From Sphingomonas sp. (lineage in GTDB: Bacteria; Pseudomonadota; Alphaproteobacteria; Sphingomonadales; Sphingomonadaceae): DNA of 45,635 bases. Positions 25,788-35,536 of the stretch are shown in pieces. Within the stretch, counting starts at the first letter, position 1. The number at the start of each line of letters is the position of its first letter. Below the pieces are notes generated by a model that was not told the origin of the DNA, did no database searches, and was given only the letters and a program-made list of their open reading frames with translations. The stretch covers positions 1 through 45,635 of the forward strand of contig JAICXO010000003.1 of the NCBI GenBank assembly GCA_025980335.1, in the 5' to 3' direction. The translations under genes and the position numbers were made by a program.

Positions 25788-26999
25788 ATGGCTCGTTTGC
25801 TCGCGTCGCTCATTGTGATCCTGATGGCAGCGGGATTCTGTTCCACGGCCGCGCTCGGCGAGACCACTCAGGAGGTCGTCAACAAGGCGCCCAACGGTCT
25901 CGCGCTCACGCCGCCGATGGGCTGGAACAGCTGGAACAAGTTCGCCTGCGACGTGAACGAGCGGACGGTCCGCGACACGGCCGACGCCATGGTCTCCTCG
26001 GGCATGCGCGACGCGGGCTATCAATATGTCGTGATCGACGACTGCTGGCAGGGCCCGCGCGACGCAAACGGCTTCATCACTGCCGACGCGAAGAAATTTC
26101 CGTCGGGGATCAAGGCGCTCGCCGACTACGTCCATTCGCGCGGGCTGAAGTTCGGAATCTATTCGGATGCGGGGCGGCTGACCTGCGGTGGCCGGCCGGC
26201 GAGCCAAGGCCACGAATATCAGGACGCGATCACCTACGCGCGCTGGGGTGTCGATTATCTGAAATACGACTGGTGCAGCACCGGCGATCGCAATGCGCAG
26301 GAGGCCTATGCGGTGATGGCCGATGCATTGCGTGCAAGCGGCCGTCCGATCGTCTTCTCGATGTGCGAATGGGGCACCGCCAAGCCGTGGCTTTGGGCGA
26401 AGAACACCGGCAATCTTTGGCGCACCACGGGCGATATTTTCGACAGCTTCGCGACCAAGGACCCGAAGCGCGACTGGGCGCATACGGTACTCCAGATCGT
26501 CGACTTGAATGAGCCGCTGTGGCCGTTCGCAGGGCCCGGGCACTGGAACGACCCCGACATGCTCGAGGTGGGAAACGGCGGGATGAGCCCGACCGAATAT
26601 CGCGCGCACTTTTCGCTTTGGGCGATGATGGCTGCGCCGCTGATGGCCGGCAACGATGTCGCGCACATGGACGATACGACGAAGTCGATCCTGCTCAACA
26701 AGGACGTGATCGCAGTCGACCAGGACACGCTCGGACAGCAGGGCCATCGCGCGTGGAAGGACGGCGACAGCGAGGTTTGGGTGAAGCCGCTCTCGGGCGG
26801 CGCCAAGGCGCTGCTGCTGCTCAACCGCGGCGAGACTCCGGTGACGATCCGCGCGAGCGCCGATCAGCTCGGCTGGCCGGCTGGCGTTCGCGCCACTGTC
26901 CGCGACCTGTGGGCGCACAAGGACCTCGGCCGCTGGACCGGTTCGATCGAAGCGACGGTCGAACCGCACGGCGTCGCGATGTTCAGGGTCGCTCCCTAG
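25788..26999 (+). CDS. Alpha-galactosidase (GH27)
   Basis: LALTPPMGWNSWNKFACDVNERTVRDTADAMVSSGMRDAGYQYVVIDDCWQGPRD...YLKYDWCSTGDRN...GPGHWNDPDMLEVGNGGMSPTEYRAHFSLWAMMAAPLMAGND. Confidence 0.95.
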   Translation: MARLLASLIVILMAAGFCSTAALGETTQEVVNKAPNGLALTPPMGWNSWNKFACDVNERTVRDTADAMVSSGMRDAGYQYVVIDDCWQGPRDANGFITADAKKFPSGIKALADYVHSRGLKFGIYSDAGRLTCGGRPASQGHEYQDAITYARWGVDYLKYDWCSTGDRNAQEAYAVMADALRASGRPIVFSMCEWGTAKPWLWAKNTGNLWRTTGDIFDSFATKDPKRDWAHTVLQIVDLNEPLWPFAGPGHWNDPDMLEVGNGGMSPTEYRAHFSLWAMMAAPLMAGNDVAHMDDTTKSILLNKDVIAVDQDTLGQQGHRAWKDGDSEVWVKPLSGGAKALLLLNRGETPVTIRASADQLGWPAGVRATVRDLWAHKDLGRWTGSIEATVEPHGVAMFRVAP

Positions 27000-28327
27000 A
27001 CCTTCACCGCGCTCGCATAGTCGCGGATCACCGCTTGCGTCGACCTGTCGACGTCGAACACGCTGTACCAGCCTTGCGGCTCGTGCGGCGGGTCGCCGAC
27101 GTAACTGGTATCGCTGCGGCGGAAATGGTGATCGGGATGCTGCGCCCGGCCTTCACCGCCCCACGCCCAGAAATTGCAGCCTTGCAGCGGCCCGCCGGAG
27201 TGGACGCTGTCGAGCACGGCGGCGTAAATCAGCTGATAGAAGCGGTCCTTGTACGTCGTCGGCGTGCCCGGCTCGAAGCTCCCGTGGTCGCGGGGGAAAC
27301 CGAACTCCTCGATCACCAGCGGCTTGTTCAGCCCGCGTGCGATGCCGAGCTGCTGCGCGATATAGTCTCGGGTGTTCTTCTCGACGGTCGGCCAGGTGCC
27401 GGGAAGGTCCTTCGGGTTGGCCCAGCTCCAGTTCTGCGGCCAGATGTGGGCGGTCACGTAATCGACCGACGGCGAGCGGTGCGCGTCAACGACGCACTGC
27501 GCATCGTTGAGGCATCCCTGAGTGCCCTCGCTCCCGGTCGAGACGAGGTGGTTGCGGTCGATGGACTTGATCAACCGCGCGGAGCCGTCGATCCACGCGA
27601 GATAGGCCTTCATGTGCTTGCGCCCGATCTCGTCACCTCCGCCCGGTCGCGGCTCGTTGGCGAGTTGCCAGGCCATGATCGCCGGATCGTCGCGGTACAG
27701 GCGCCCCGTAACCGTGTTGCGGCGCCCCACTACCGCGCGCACGTAATCGTCGAACATCCGCACGGCGGCGGCATGGCCGTAGAACTCGGAGCTCATGTCC
27801 GCGAACTCGGGCCAGGGGTGCGCCGGGTCGTTCATGTTGATGTAGCGGCCGCCGTTGGTCCAATAGAGATAGGTCATCATGCCCCCGGACCACTCCCAGA
27901 AGTTGGTCAGGTAAATGACCGCCGTCATCCCGCGCTTACCCATCTCTGCGAGCGCATGGTCCAGGCCTCTGAGCAGCGTCTCGTTGAAATGGCTGGTACG
28001 GTTGCGAAACGTCGGCCGGACCGAATTCTTGAGCGGCGAGAATTCGCTGCTTCCGAGGATGCGGATGTTGTTGATTCCGAGTGCTGCCAGCCGATCGAGC
28101 TCGCGCTTCAGCCGGTCGCGGTTTCCGATCGGTGCGTCGGCTCCCAGGTAGGCCGCGTACCACATGTTCGTTCCGGCGACGCGAAATGGTGCGGCACCGT
28201 TGACGAAACGGGCTCCGCTCGTGCGCACAAAGTGCGGGGGCCGCGATGGAGCCGCCAGCGCACCGGCCGCGCCGACCACTGCCGACGCTCCGACAAGCAA
28301 GTCGCGCCTGGTGATTTCCACAGCCAT
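26996..28327 (-). CDS. GH5-type mannanase/mannan-active hydrolase, Tat-like signal
   Basis: MAVEITRRDLLVGASAVVGAAGALAAP; FRVAGTNMWYAAYLGA...WQLANEPRPGG...HIWPQNWSWANP...LVIEEFGFPRDHGSFEPGTPTTYKDRFYQLIY...GCNFWAWGGEGR. Confidence 0.82.
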   Translation of the reverse strand: MAVEITRRDLLVGASAVVGAAGALAAPSRPPHFVRTSGARFVNGAAPFRVAGTNMWYAAYLGADAPIGNRDRLKRELDRLAALGINNIRILGSSEFSPLKNSVRPTFRNRTSHFNETLLRGLDHALAEMGKRGMTAVIYLTNFWEWSGGMMTYLYWTNGGRYINMNDPAHPWPEFADMSSEFYGHAAAVRMFDDYVRAVVGRRNTVTGRLYRDDPAIMAWQLANEPRPGGGDEIGRKHMKAYLAWIDGSARLIKSIDRNHLVSTGSEGTQGCLNDAQCVVDAHRSPSVDYVTAHIWPQNWSWANPKDLPGTWPTVEKNTRDYIAQQLGIARGLNKPLVIEEFGFPRDHGSFEPGTPTTYKDRFYQLIYAAVLDSVHSGGPLQGCNFWAWGGEGRAQHPDHHFRRSDTSYVGDPPHEPQGWYSVFDVDRSTQAVIRDYASAVKV

Positions 28328-28378
28328 CGGTCCCTCCCCGTTTGCCCGGAGGCTATTCGACCAGACGCGGCCGACGCA

Positions 28379-28392
28379 AGATAGCGCTAACA
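28379..28392. promoter_or_regulatory. LacI-type operator-like site AGATAGCGCTAACA
   Basis: Upstream of GH5 start (28327); matches NGNTAGCGCTANCN. Confidence 0.6.
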
Positions 28393-28619
28393 TCGAAGGC
28401 TGAATGTCGGCCGCTCGACATGCGTATCCATACCTGTTGCCGCCGCGCAACGCATCTCCGTGAATCGCACGGGATTCGAGCGGCCGATTGACTGCTGTTG
28501 AACTTTGCATACGAATGCATGCTGCTCACGAAAGTGGGCGGGGAGAGTTGCGACATCAAAGGCCCAGCCGCCGCTGAAGCATAAAGATATGCAATGCGGC
28601 GCTTGTCTCAGGCCGCCAT

Positions 28620-28633
28620 TGGTAGCGCTACCA
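28620..28633. promoter_or_regulatory. LacI-type operator-like site TGGTAGCGCTACCA (perfect palindrome)
   Basis: 49 bp upstream of the TonB-dependent receptor start. Confidence 0.7.
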
Positions 28634-28681
28634 CTCCGCTCGACTCGGGGGCCCCGGGAACGGGTTCGAGGGGAGAAAATT

Positions 28682-31600
28682 ATGTTCGGATGCTCGGCAC
28701 GGACTGCGCGTGTGTTGCGCTGTGGTGCATCGACGATGGTTCTCGGCGCAGCATTGCTGCAGGCCAATCCCGCGTTCGCGCAGGATCAGGATCAACCTGC
28801 CGCGAAACCGCTCAGCGGGTCGACCAGCCCCAACGCGTCGAAAACTCCAGCCAGCGCGCCCGACAAGAGCACGATCATCGTCACCGGCACGCGACGCGCC
28901 CTGCGCACGTCGCAGCAGATCAAGAAGAACGCCGACACGGTGGTCGACTCGATCACTGCTACGGACATCGGCGCATTCCCCGACAAGTCCGTCGCCGAGG
29001 CGCTCCAGCGGGTTCCGGGCATCACCGTCAACCGCTTCGCCGCGACCAGCGACACGGCCCACTTCTCGGCCGAGCCGTCGGGCGTCATCATCCGCGGCCT
29101 TCCGCAGGTGCGCTCCGAATTCAACGGCCGCGATACGTTCAGCGCGAACAGCAGCCGCGGCCTCGACTGGACAGATGTGACGCCGGAGCTCCTCGCCGGC
29201 GTCGACGTCTACAAGAACCAGACCGCCGACATGATCGAGGGCGGGATCGCCGGCACTGTCGATTTGCGCACGCGCGTGCCGTTCGACGCTCCGGGCCAGC
29301 TGATCCAGATCGGCGCGCGCGCCAACTACGGCGACCTGTCGAAGAAATGGACGCCCGATCTCAACGGCTTCTACAGCAACCGCTGGCAGACCGGGATCGG
29401 CGAATTCGGAATCATGGGCGATATCGCCTATTCGCACGTGAACACGCTGTCGCAGGGCATCCAGTACGGCCGCACGGCGATCGTCACCAACGGTCAGCCG
29501 GATTGGCCGACGACGGCCTACTTCCCCGCCTCGATCGAGTTCCTGAACACGGAATATGACCGCAAGCGCTACGGCATTTCAGCTGCCGCGCAGTGGAAGA
29601 GCAACAGCGGCAAGATCATCGCAACCGGCCAATATCTGCGCTCGCTCTACAAGAACGCGTGGAAGGAACGGAACTTCGGCGACTGGAACCTCGGTCCCGA
29701 TCTCTACGGCTACAACGTCCGCACCATCATTGAAGGTCCGCTGAACGGACCCGGCAACCTCAGCGGCCGCGTTCCGGTCGTGATGCCCGGCACGCCCGAC
29801 TTCACCTTCGATTCGAACGGCAACTTCCAGAGCGGGACGGTCGGTCGCGACGGCAGCAACTTCTGGTGGGGCGCTCCGCCGAACTGGAATGGGGCCGGCT
29901 CGCCTCCTGCGCCAGGCATCAACGTCGGCTACGGCGTCAATGACCAGGGCCAGCCGATGTTCAACTCGTGCATCCCCGGCGACACGCAGGCGATCGGTTG
30001 CGTCTACGGCCCGAATGGGAACGCGGTCTATCCGCCCGAAGTCGGCACCGGCAGCCGAATCAACCAGAACCGCGACATGACCGAGGACGCGGCGCTGAAC
30101 GTGAAGTGGAATCCGACCGAGGACCTCCACTTCAACTTCGACGGTCAGTACGTGAAATCGAAGGTCGACAATTACGACCTTTCGGTCGAGTTTCGTTCGT
30201 TCGCCAATGTCGCCCTCGACGCGACCGGCGATCTTCCCAGGATCACGCTCAGCGATCCGACCAACGTCAACCAGTCAGCCGGCGGCCTGTCCAACCCGGA
30301 CAACTGGTATTTGCGTTCGGTCCAGGACCACCTCGAGAACAGCAACGGGCGCGAGCTCGCGTTCCGCGGCGACGGCGAGTGGGATTTGCACGGCGACTGG
30401 CTCAACAGCCTCAAGTTCGGCGGCCGCTACTCGGATCGCAAGCAGCTGGTGCAGTGGAGCACCTACAACTGGCAGAACGTCGCCAACACCTGGACCGACT
30501 GCGATCCCAGCGGTTCCGGCACTAACCCGCACCCGTATTGGAATCTCGACAGCACCGACATCGGCGGCGTCTGCGGTCAGACCGGCGAGGTCTTCAAGGG
30601 CTATCCTGCCGGTTTCTACGAGGTCGCGCCGTTCGGCTCGAACTTCTTCGGCGGGACGCTCGGCAAGTTCCCGTTCGTTCCATTCAGCTTCCTCGATGCG
30701 CACAAGGCTGACCTGTTCAGCCAGGAACTGACCGGCGTCGGCACCTTCATTCCGATCTGTCAGCGAAACGGACAGTTCCCGACTGTCGCGACGGAGCTGC
30801 CCAACAGCTGTTTCTCGCCAGACGAAATCGACAAGGTCGACGAGACCACCAAGGCTGCGTACGCGATGATCAAGTTCGGCGGCCCCGACGCGATGCTCGG
30901 CGGGCTCAAGATCAGTGGCAACCTCGGGCTCAGGTATGTCGAGACGAAGGACGTAAGCTCGGGCGCGGTCCGTTATGCGACTGTCGCCGGCAATCCTGCT
31001 CTTTGTCCGCCCACTCCGCTCGTGCCGGGCGGCCTGACAGGCACCGGCGTGCTCGATACGTCTCATGGTCAGCCGACGGGGGCGCCGTGGCCGGCGTTCT
31101 GCTACCTTTCACCCCAAGACATCGCTTTCGCGAGCGGCGGCGGCGCGGAGAGCACGGCCAATAACAGCTTCCACAACTTCCTGCCCAGCTTCAACCTGCG
31201 AGTCGACTTCTCGCCGAAGTGGCTGATCCGCTTCGCAGTTTCCAAGGCGATCTCGCGGCCCGACATGGGCTTCCTGAAGAACTACATGGGCCTGAGCATG
31301 AGCTTGCCGAACGGCAACGATCTCACCGACACGCGGTGGATCCTGGGTCCGGACGGCAAGCCGATCGGCGTCAATCCGACTTATACGGCGAGCGCCTACA
31401 ACCCGTACCTGAAGCCGACCAGCGCATGGCAGTACGACGTCTCGCTCGAGAATTATTTCGGAAGCGTCGGACAGTTCAGCGTCGCCGCCTTCTACAAGAA
31501 GTTCGACGATTACATTCAGTATGGCATCTTCAACGTCGACGTGACCAACGGCGGCACGACCCGCACCGTCCAGGTGACAGGTCCGGCGAACGGCAAGGGC

Positions 31601-32356
31601 GCGACGATCAAGGGCGTCGAGGTCGATTACCAGCGCTTCTTCGACTTCCTGCCCGGCGTGTTCAGCGGGCTCGGCATCCAGGCGAACGCTACCTACGTGA
31701 AGAATAGCGGAGTTCCGAATGCGAACCTCACTCCGGTGGGCGCGAACGGACAGACGACCAATGCGGGCAATGCCGGCACGGCGCTCGATCCAGGGACGCT
31801 CGAGGGCCTTTCGAAGTGGACTTACAATCTCGTCGGCATGTACGAGAAGGGCAGGGTCTCGGCCCGCGTCGCGTACAACTGGCGCTCGAAGTATCTGGTC
31901 ACTGCGGTCGACTGCTGCGTCTATCTGCCCGTGTGGCAGGAGGGCGCTGGGTTCCTCGATGCGTCGATCCGATACCGGCTGACCAATTCCATCGAGTTGA
32001 GCATCGAAGGCACCAACCTGCTCAACACGAAGACGAAGCTGCTGCAGCAGGTGGCCGACAAGGACAGCGACATCAACGGCGACGGGGTTCCGGACGGCAA
32101 GGTCGTCCTGACGCCGAACGCCTACTTCCAGAACGACCGGCGCCTGATCCTCGGCGTCCGCTGGAAGATGGCAGGTGGCGAAGCGCCGCCGCCGCCGCCG
32201 CCGCCGCTTCTGCCGCCTCCGCCGCCGCCGATGGCACCGGCGACGCAGACCTGCGCAGACGGATCGGTGATCCTGGCGACGGCTGTATGCCCGGCTCCGC
32301 CGCCTCCGCCGCCGCCACCACCGGCGGCGTCCACGTCGGGAGAGCGCGGGCTCTAG
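28682..32356 (+). CDS. TonB-dependent receptor (TonB-Xanth-Caul type)
   Basis: Signal peptide; TIIVTGTRRALRTSQQIKKNADTVVDSITATDIGAFPDKSVAEALQRVPGITVNR plug motif; C-terminal strand RRLILGVRWKM followed by proline-rich tail. Start moved in from the ORF-track 28505. Confidence 0.95.
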   Translation: MFGCSARTARVLRCGASTMVLGAALLQANPAFAQDQDQPAAKPLSGSTSPNASKTPASAPDKSTIIVTGTRRALRTSQQIKKNADTVVDSITATDIGAFPDKSVAEALQRVPGITVNRFAATSDTAHFSAEPSGVIIRGLPQVRSEFNGRDTFSANSSRGLDWTDVTPELLAGVDVYKNQTADMIEGGIAGTVDLRTRVPFDAPGQLIQIGARANYGDLSKKWTPDLNGFYSNRWQTGIGEFGIMGDIAYSHVNTLSQGIQYGRTAIVTNGQPDWPTTAYFPASIEFLNTEYDRKRYGISAAAQWKSNSGKIIATGQYLRSLYKNAWKERNFGDWNLGPDLYGYNVRTIIEGPLNGPGNLSGRVPVVMPGTPDFTFDSNGNFQSGTVGRDGSNFWWGAPPNWNGAGSPPAPGINVGYGVNDQGQPMFNSCIPGDTQAIGCVYGPNGNAVYPPEVGTGSRINQNRDMTEDAALNVKWNPTEDLHFNFDGQYVKSKVDNYDLSVEFRSFANVALDATGDLPRITLSDPTNVNQSAGGLSNPDNWYLRSVQDHLENSNGRELAFRGDGEWDLHGDWLNSLKFGGRYSDRKQLVQWSTYNWQNVANTWTDCDPSGSGTNPHPYWNLDSTDIGGVCGQTGEVFKGYPAGFYEVAPFGSNFFGGTLGKFPFVPFSFLDAHKADLFSQELTGVGTFIPICQRNGQFPTVATELPNSCFSPDEIDKVDETTKAAYAMIKFGGPDAMLGGLKISGNLGLRYVETKDVSSGAVRYATVAGNPALCPPTPLVPGGLTGTGVLDTSHGQPTGAPWPAFCYLSPQDIAFASGGGAESTANNSFHNFLPSFNLRVDFSPKWLIRFAVSKAISRPDMGFLKNYMGLSMSLPNGNDLTDTRWILGPDGKPIGVNPTYTASAYNPYLKPTSAWQYDVSLENYFGSVGQFSVAAFYKKFDDYIQYGIFNVDVTNGGTTRTVQVTGPANGKGATIKGVEVDYQRFFDFLPGVFSGLGIQANATYVKNSGVPNANLTPVGANGQTTNAGNAGTALDPGTLEGLSKWTYNLVGMYEKGRVSARVAYNWRSKYLVTAVDCCVYLPVWQEGAGFLDASIRYRLTNSIELSIEGTNLLNTKTKLLQQVADKDSDINGDGVPDGKVVLTPNAYFQNDRRLILGVRWKMAGGEAPPPPPPPLLPPPPPPMAPATQTCADGSVILATAVCPAPPPPPPPPPAASTSGERGL

Positions 32357-32388
32357 CGGCGACACTCGCAACTGATGCTGCCTGAAGG

Positions 32389-32421
32389 GGGTGTCGCTTC
32401 CAACGAAGCGGCACCCTTTTT
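32389..32421 (+). terminator. Rho-independent terminator after the TonB-dependent receptor
   Basis: GGGTGTCGCTTC-caac-GAAGCGGCACCC-TTTTT (one G-U pair). Confidence 0.85.
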
Positions 32422-32490
32422 CATCCCCGGAGGGGTGACGGCGCGGCGGTTCTACAGTAGCGCCAGGCTCGCTGGCAGCATGGACGGGAC

Positions 32491-34032
32491 GTGGACCAAC
32501 CCCTTGAAATCGTGATCCTTGGCGGCGGGACGGCTGGGTGGATGACGGCCGCGGGCCTGGCGGCGATGCTGCCGCGCAGCCGCTGCACGATCCGGCTCGT
32601 CGAGTCCGACGAGATCGGCATCGTCGGCGTCGGCGAAGCGACCCTGCCGCCGATCAAGAACTTCAACGATTCAATCGGAATCGACGAAGCAGACATGATG
32701 CGGGCGACGAACGCAACGTTCAAGCTCGGCATCGATTTCGTAGACTGGGGGTTCGAGGGCTCCTCCTACGTTCACCCGTTCGGGATTCATGGAGCGGCGG
32801 ACTCGGGCCACCGTTTCCATCACCAATGGCTTCGCTCGCGCGCCGCGGGCCGCGATTGGAGCGTCGAGGATTTCTCGTTCGCCATTGCAGCTGCGCGCGC
32901 GAACCGCTTCGCGTTCCCGGCGTCAAACAAGCAGGCGATCAACTCGACCTTCGCTTACGCCTACCATTTCGACGCGAGCCTCTATTCCAAATATCTGCGG
33001 CGCATCTCCGAGCCGCGCGGCGTCAGCCGGATCGAAGGCAAGGTCCGCGACATCGAGCAGGATCCGGAGAGCGGGGATATCCGCGCGCTGGTGATGGAAT
33101 CGGGCGAGCGGATCGCCGGCGACTTCTTCATCGATTGCTCGGGCTTCCGTTCGCTGATGTTGGCCGGCAAATTGGGCGTCGAATGGGAGGATTGGTCGAA
33201 ATGGCTCCCGTGCGACCGCGCCCTCCCGCTGCCGACGGAGCGCTGCGGCGACCTCACGCCTTATACGCGCGTGATCGCGATGAAGGCGGGCTGGCGCTGG
33301 CGCATCCCGCTGCAGCACCGCACCGGCAACGGTTACGTGTTCTCGAGCCGGTTCATCGATGAAGACAAGGCGCGCGAGGAGCTTCTCCAGAGCCTCGATG
33401 AGCCCACGCTCGCCGAGCCGCGGCTGCTCAAGTTCCAGGCCGGCCGGCGCCTCAGCTCGTGGCGGCGCAACTGCCTTGCGGTGGGACTGTCGAGCGGCTT
33501 CCTCGAACCGCTCGAATCGACCAGCATTTATCTGATCCAGGTCGCGATCATGCACCTGCTGCCGCTGCTTCCGACGCGCCGACACGATCAGCGGCTCGTC
33601 GACGAGTTCAACCTCAGGATGGATGTCGAATATGAGCGAATCCGCGACTTCCTGATCCTGCACTATCATCTGAACAGCCGCCAGGATTCGGAGCTGTGGC
33701 GCTACTGCCGGTCGATGGACGTGCCCGAGAGCCTCGAACGCAAGATGCACCTGTTCCGCCACTCGGGCGTGGTGCCGCAGTACAAGGACGGGCTGTTCAC
33801 CCCGCCGAGCTGGCTCGCCGTCTTCCTCGGCCAGGGCCTCATGCCCGAGCATTACAATCCGCTCACCGACGCAATGCCGCTCGAGCAGCTCCTCGACGAA
33901 CTCGGCGAGCTTCGCGCGGACATAAGCGACCGCGTCGAGGAGATGCCGAGGCACGCGTCGATCCTCGTCCGCTATGCCAATGCCGCGCAGCCGAGCGATG
34001 CGCTTCTCCACGAGGCGGAAATGCGGCTGTGA
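32491..34032 (+). CDS. Flavin-dependent tryptophan halogenase family protein (FDH1)
   Basis: ILGGGTAGWMTAAGLA; ATFKLGIDFVDW; GWRWRIPLQHRTGNGYVF (WxWxIP); LSSGFLEPLESTSIYLIQ; GTG start. Confidence 0.92.
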   Translation: MDQPLEIVILGGGTAGWMTAAGLAAMLPRSRCTIRLVESDEIGIVGVGEATLPPIKNFNDSIGIDEADMMRATNATFKLGIDFVDWGFEGSSYVHPFGIHGAADSGHRFHHQWLRSRAAGRDWSVEDFSFAIAAARANRFAFPASNKQAINSTFAYAYHFDASLYSKYLRRISEPRGVSRIEGKVRDIEQDPESGDIRALVMESGERIAGDFFIDCSGFRSLMLAGKLGVEWEDWSKWLPCDRALPLPTERCGDLTPYTRVIAMKAGWRWRIPLQHRTGNGYVFSSRFIDEDKAREELLQSLDEPTLAEPRLLKFQAGRRLSSWRRNCLAVGLSSGFLEPLESTSIYLIQVAIMHLLPLLPTRRHDQRLVDEFNLRMDVEYERIRDFLILHYHLNSRQDSELWRYCRSMDVPESLERKMHLFRHSGVVPQYKDGLFTPPSWLAVFLGQGLMPEHYNPLTDAMPLEQLLDELGELRADISDRVEEMPRHASILVRYANAAQPSDALLHEAEMRL

Positions 34033-35534
34033 CGGATCGCGTGCAGTCCGTCGCGGTGGTCGGGCGCGATGCCCCGCTGTGGCTTACCGCCGCCGCACTG
34101 CAGCGGGCGCTGGGCCGCACGGGTTTGCGCGTTCACGCGGTCGAGCTCGACACGCGCATCGCCGAGGTCGACGTCTATGCCGCGCTGCCGTCGCTCCGCG
34201 GCCTGCACCGGCTGCTCGGTCTCGACGAAGACCTGGTCCTGCGCGTCTGCCGCGCGGTGCCGATGGTGGCTCAGCGCTTCTCGAACTGGGCCAAGGGAGC
34301 GCCGCCGTTCCTTCTCGCCTACGACGACGAACCGCCGCCGGGAGGCGACCTGCCCTTCATTCAATATTGGGCGAAGGGAATGATCGCGGGCTTGCGTGTC
34401 CCGATCGGGGATTTCTCGCTCGGAAGCGCATGCGCGCGGCTCAACAATCTGCCTATCGCGCCGAGCGAGTCCGCGGGATTGTCGGCGAGCTACGGCTACC
34501 ATCTCGACGCGCCCGCTTATTGCGAGCTGATCAAGCAGCTTGCGCTTCGTCTCGGCGTCGAAGTCTCCGGCGCCGGGGTGCGCAACGTCGATGTGGAGGG
34601 CGACTCCATCGCTGGGATCGAGCTTGCGGACGGGACCCGGATCGCCGCCGATCTCTATATCGACGCCTCCGGAAGCGAGGCGCGGCTGATTGGACGACTG
34701 GAAAGTGCCGAATTCGATTCGTGGGGCGACTGGCTGCCGTGCGACCGCATGCTCGCCGTCTCGGGTCCGCGCTTTCCGCGCCTGCCGGCGTTCAGTCAGG
34801 TTTCGGCGTTCGACGGCGGCTGGGTCGGCCTGTTCCCGTTGCAGGACCGGACGCCGCTGATCGCCGTCTACAATTCGACCACAGTCGGCGACCAGGACGT
34901 CATTGCGCGCGCCGGGGTGATCGCGCGAATGCCGATCAGCGGCGACGCGGTGGTGAGCGAGCTCCGTCGCGGAATCCAGCGTTTCCCATGGATCGGCAAC
35001 TGCATTGCGATCGGCGAATCGGCGGTCGCCCTCGACCCGATCGATGCCGTCCAGCTGCAGGTGACGCACGGCTGCATCTCGCACCTGATGAGCGTGTTCC
35101 CGGCGACCGCCGGCGAGTTCCCGGAAGCCGAAGCTTACAACCGCTCGATCCATAGCTTCGGATCGAACCTGCGCGACTTCCAGGCCGCCCATTATCTGCT
35201 CAACCGCCGCTTCGATGATCCGTTCTGGGACCGGCTGCGCGATTCCGGCCCGCCGCCGGGCCTCGAGCGCAAGGCCGACATGTTCGAAGCCCGCGCGCTC
35301 GTCCCGCTCAACGATGATGAATCCTTCGACGAACAGCGGTGGTCGGCGCTGCTTCTCGGGTGCGGGGTGGTTCCGCAGGGCTATGACCCGCGTGTGGATG
35401 CGCTTGCCGACCAGATGCATGTCGCAAAGGTGCAGGGCCGATTGCGCGAAGTCGCCGAACTCGCGCGCCGAATGCCGTCTGTCGAGCAATTCCTCGGGCT
35501 GGACCAACCGGCGGCGGCGCAGGTAAGCGGCTGA
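34029..35534 (+). CDS. Degenerate tryptophan-halogenase-like protein (FDH2), predicted pseudoenzyme
   Basis: GTG start overlapping FDH1 stop by 4 bp (GTGA). Alignable by eye to FDH1/FDH3 over full length (SNWAKG, GYHLDAPAYCELIKQLALRLGVEV, WGDWLPCDRML, PLQDRTPLIAVYNS) but hallmark motifs altered. Confidence 0.82.
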   Translation: MTDRVQSVAVVGRDAPLWLTAAALQRALGRTGLRVHAVELDTRIAEVDVYAALPSLRGLHRLLGLDEDLVLRVCRAVPMVAQRFSNWAKGAPPFLLAYDDEPPPGGDLPFIQYWAKGMIAGLRVPIGDFSLGSACARLNNLPIAPSESAGLSASYGYHLDAPAYCELIKQLALRLGVEVSGAGVRNVDVEGDSIAGIELADGTRIAADLYIDASGSEARLIGRLESAEFDSWGDWLPCDRMLAVSGPRFPRLPAFSQVSAFDGGWVGLFPLQDRTPLIAVYNSTTVGDQDVIARAGVIARMPISGDAVVSELRRGIQRFPWIGNCIAIGESAVALDPIDAVQLQVTHGCISHLMSVFPATAGEFPEAEAYNRSIHSFGSNLRDFQAAHYLLNRRFDDPFWDRLRDSGPPPGLERKADMFEARALVPLNDDESFDEQRWSALLLGCGVVPQGYDPRVDALADQMHVAKVQGRLREVAELARRMPSVEQFLGLDQPAAAQVSG

Positions 35535-35536
35535 CC

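Noticed and set aside
32185-32325. ccg/cct-rich low-complexity DNA as a possible microsatellite or CRISPR-like array
   Set aside because: Codes for poly-Pro in frame; no spacer-repeat periodicity. No CRISPR array was seen anywhere in the window.
31109-32371. 420-aa minus-strand ORF with Arg-rich and Gly-rich runs
   Set aside because: Mirror of the TonB receptor C-terminus; runs derive from the poly-Pro codons.
32455-32470. acagtagcgccaggc upstream of FDH1 as an operator
   Set aside because: Only a half-site (TAGCGC); the second half does not match. The halogenase operon may be regulated differently.
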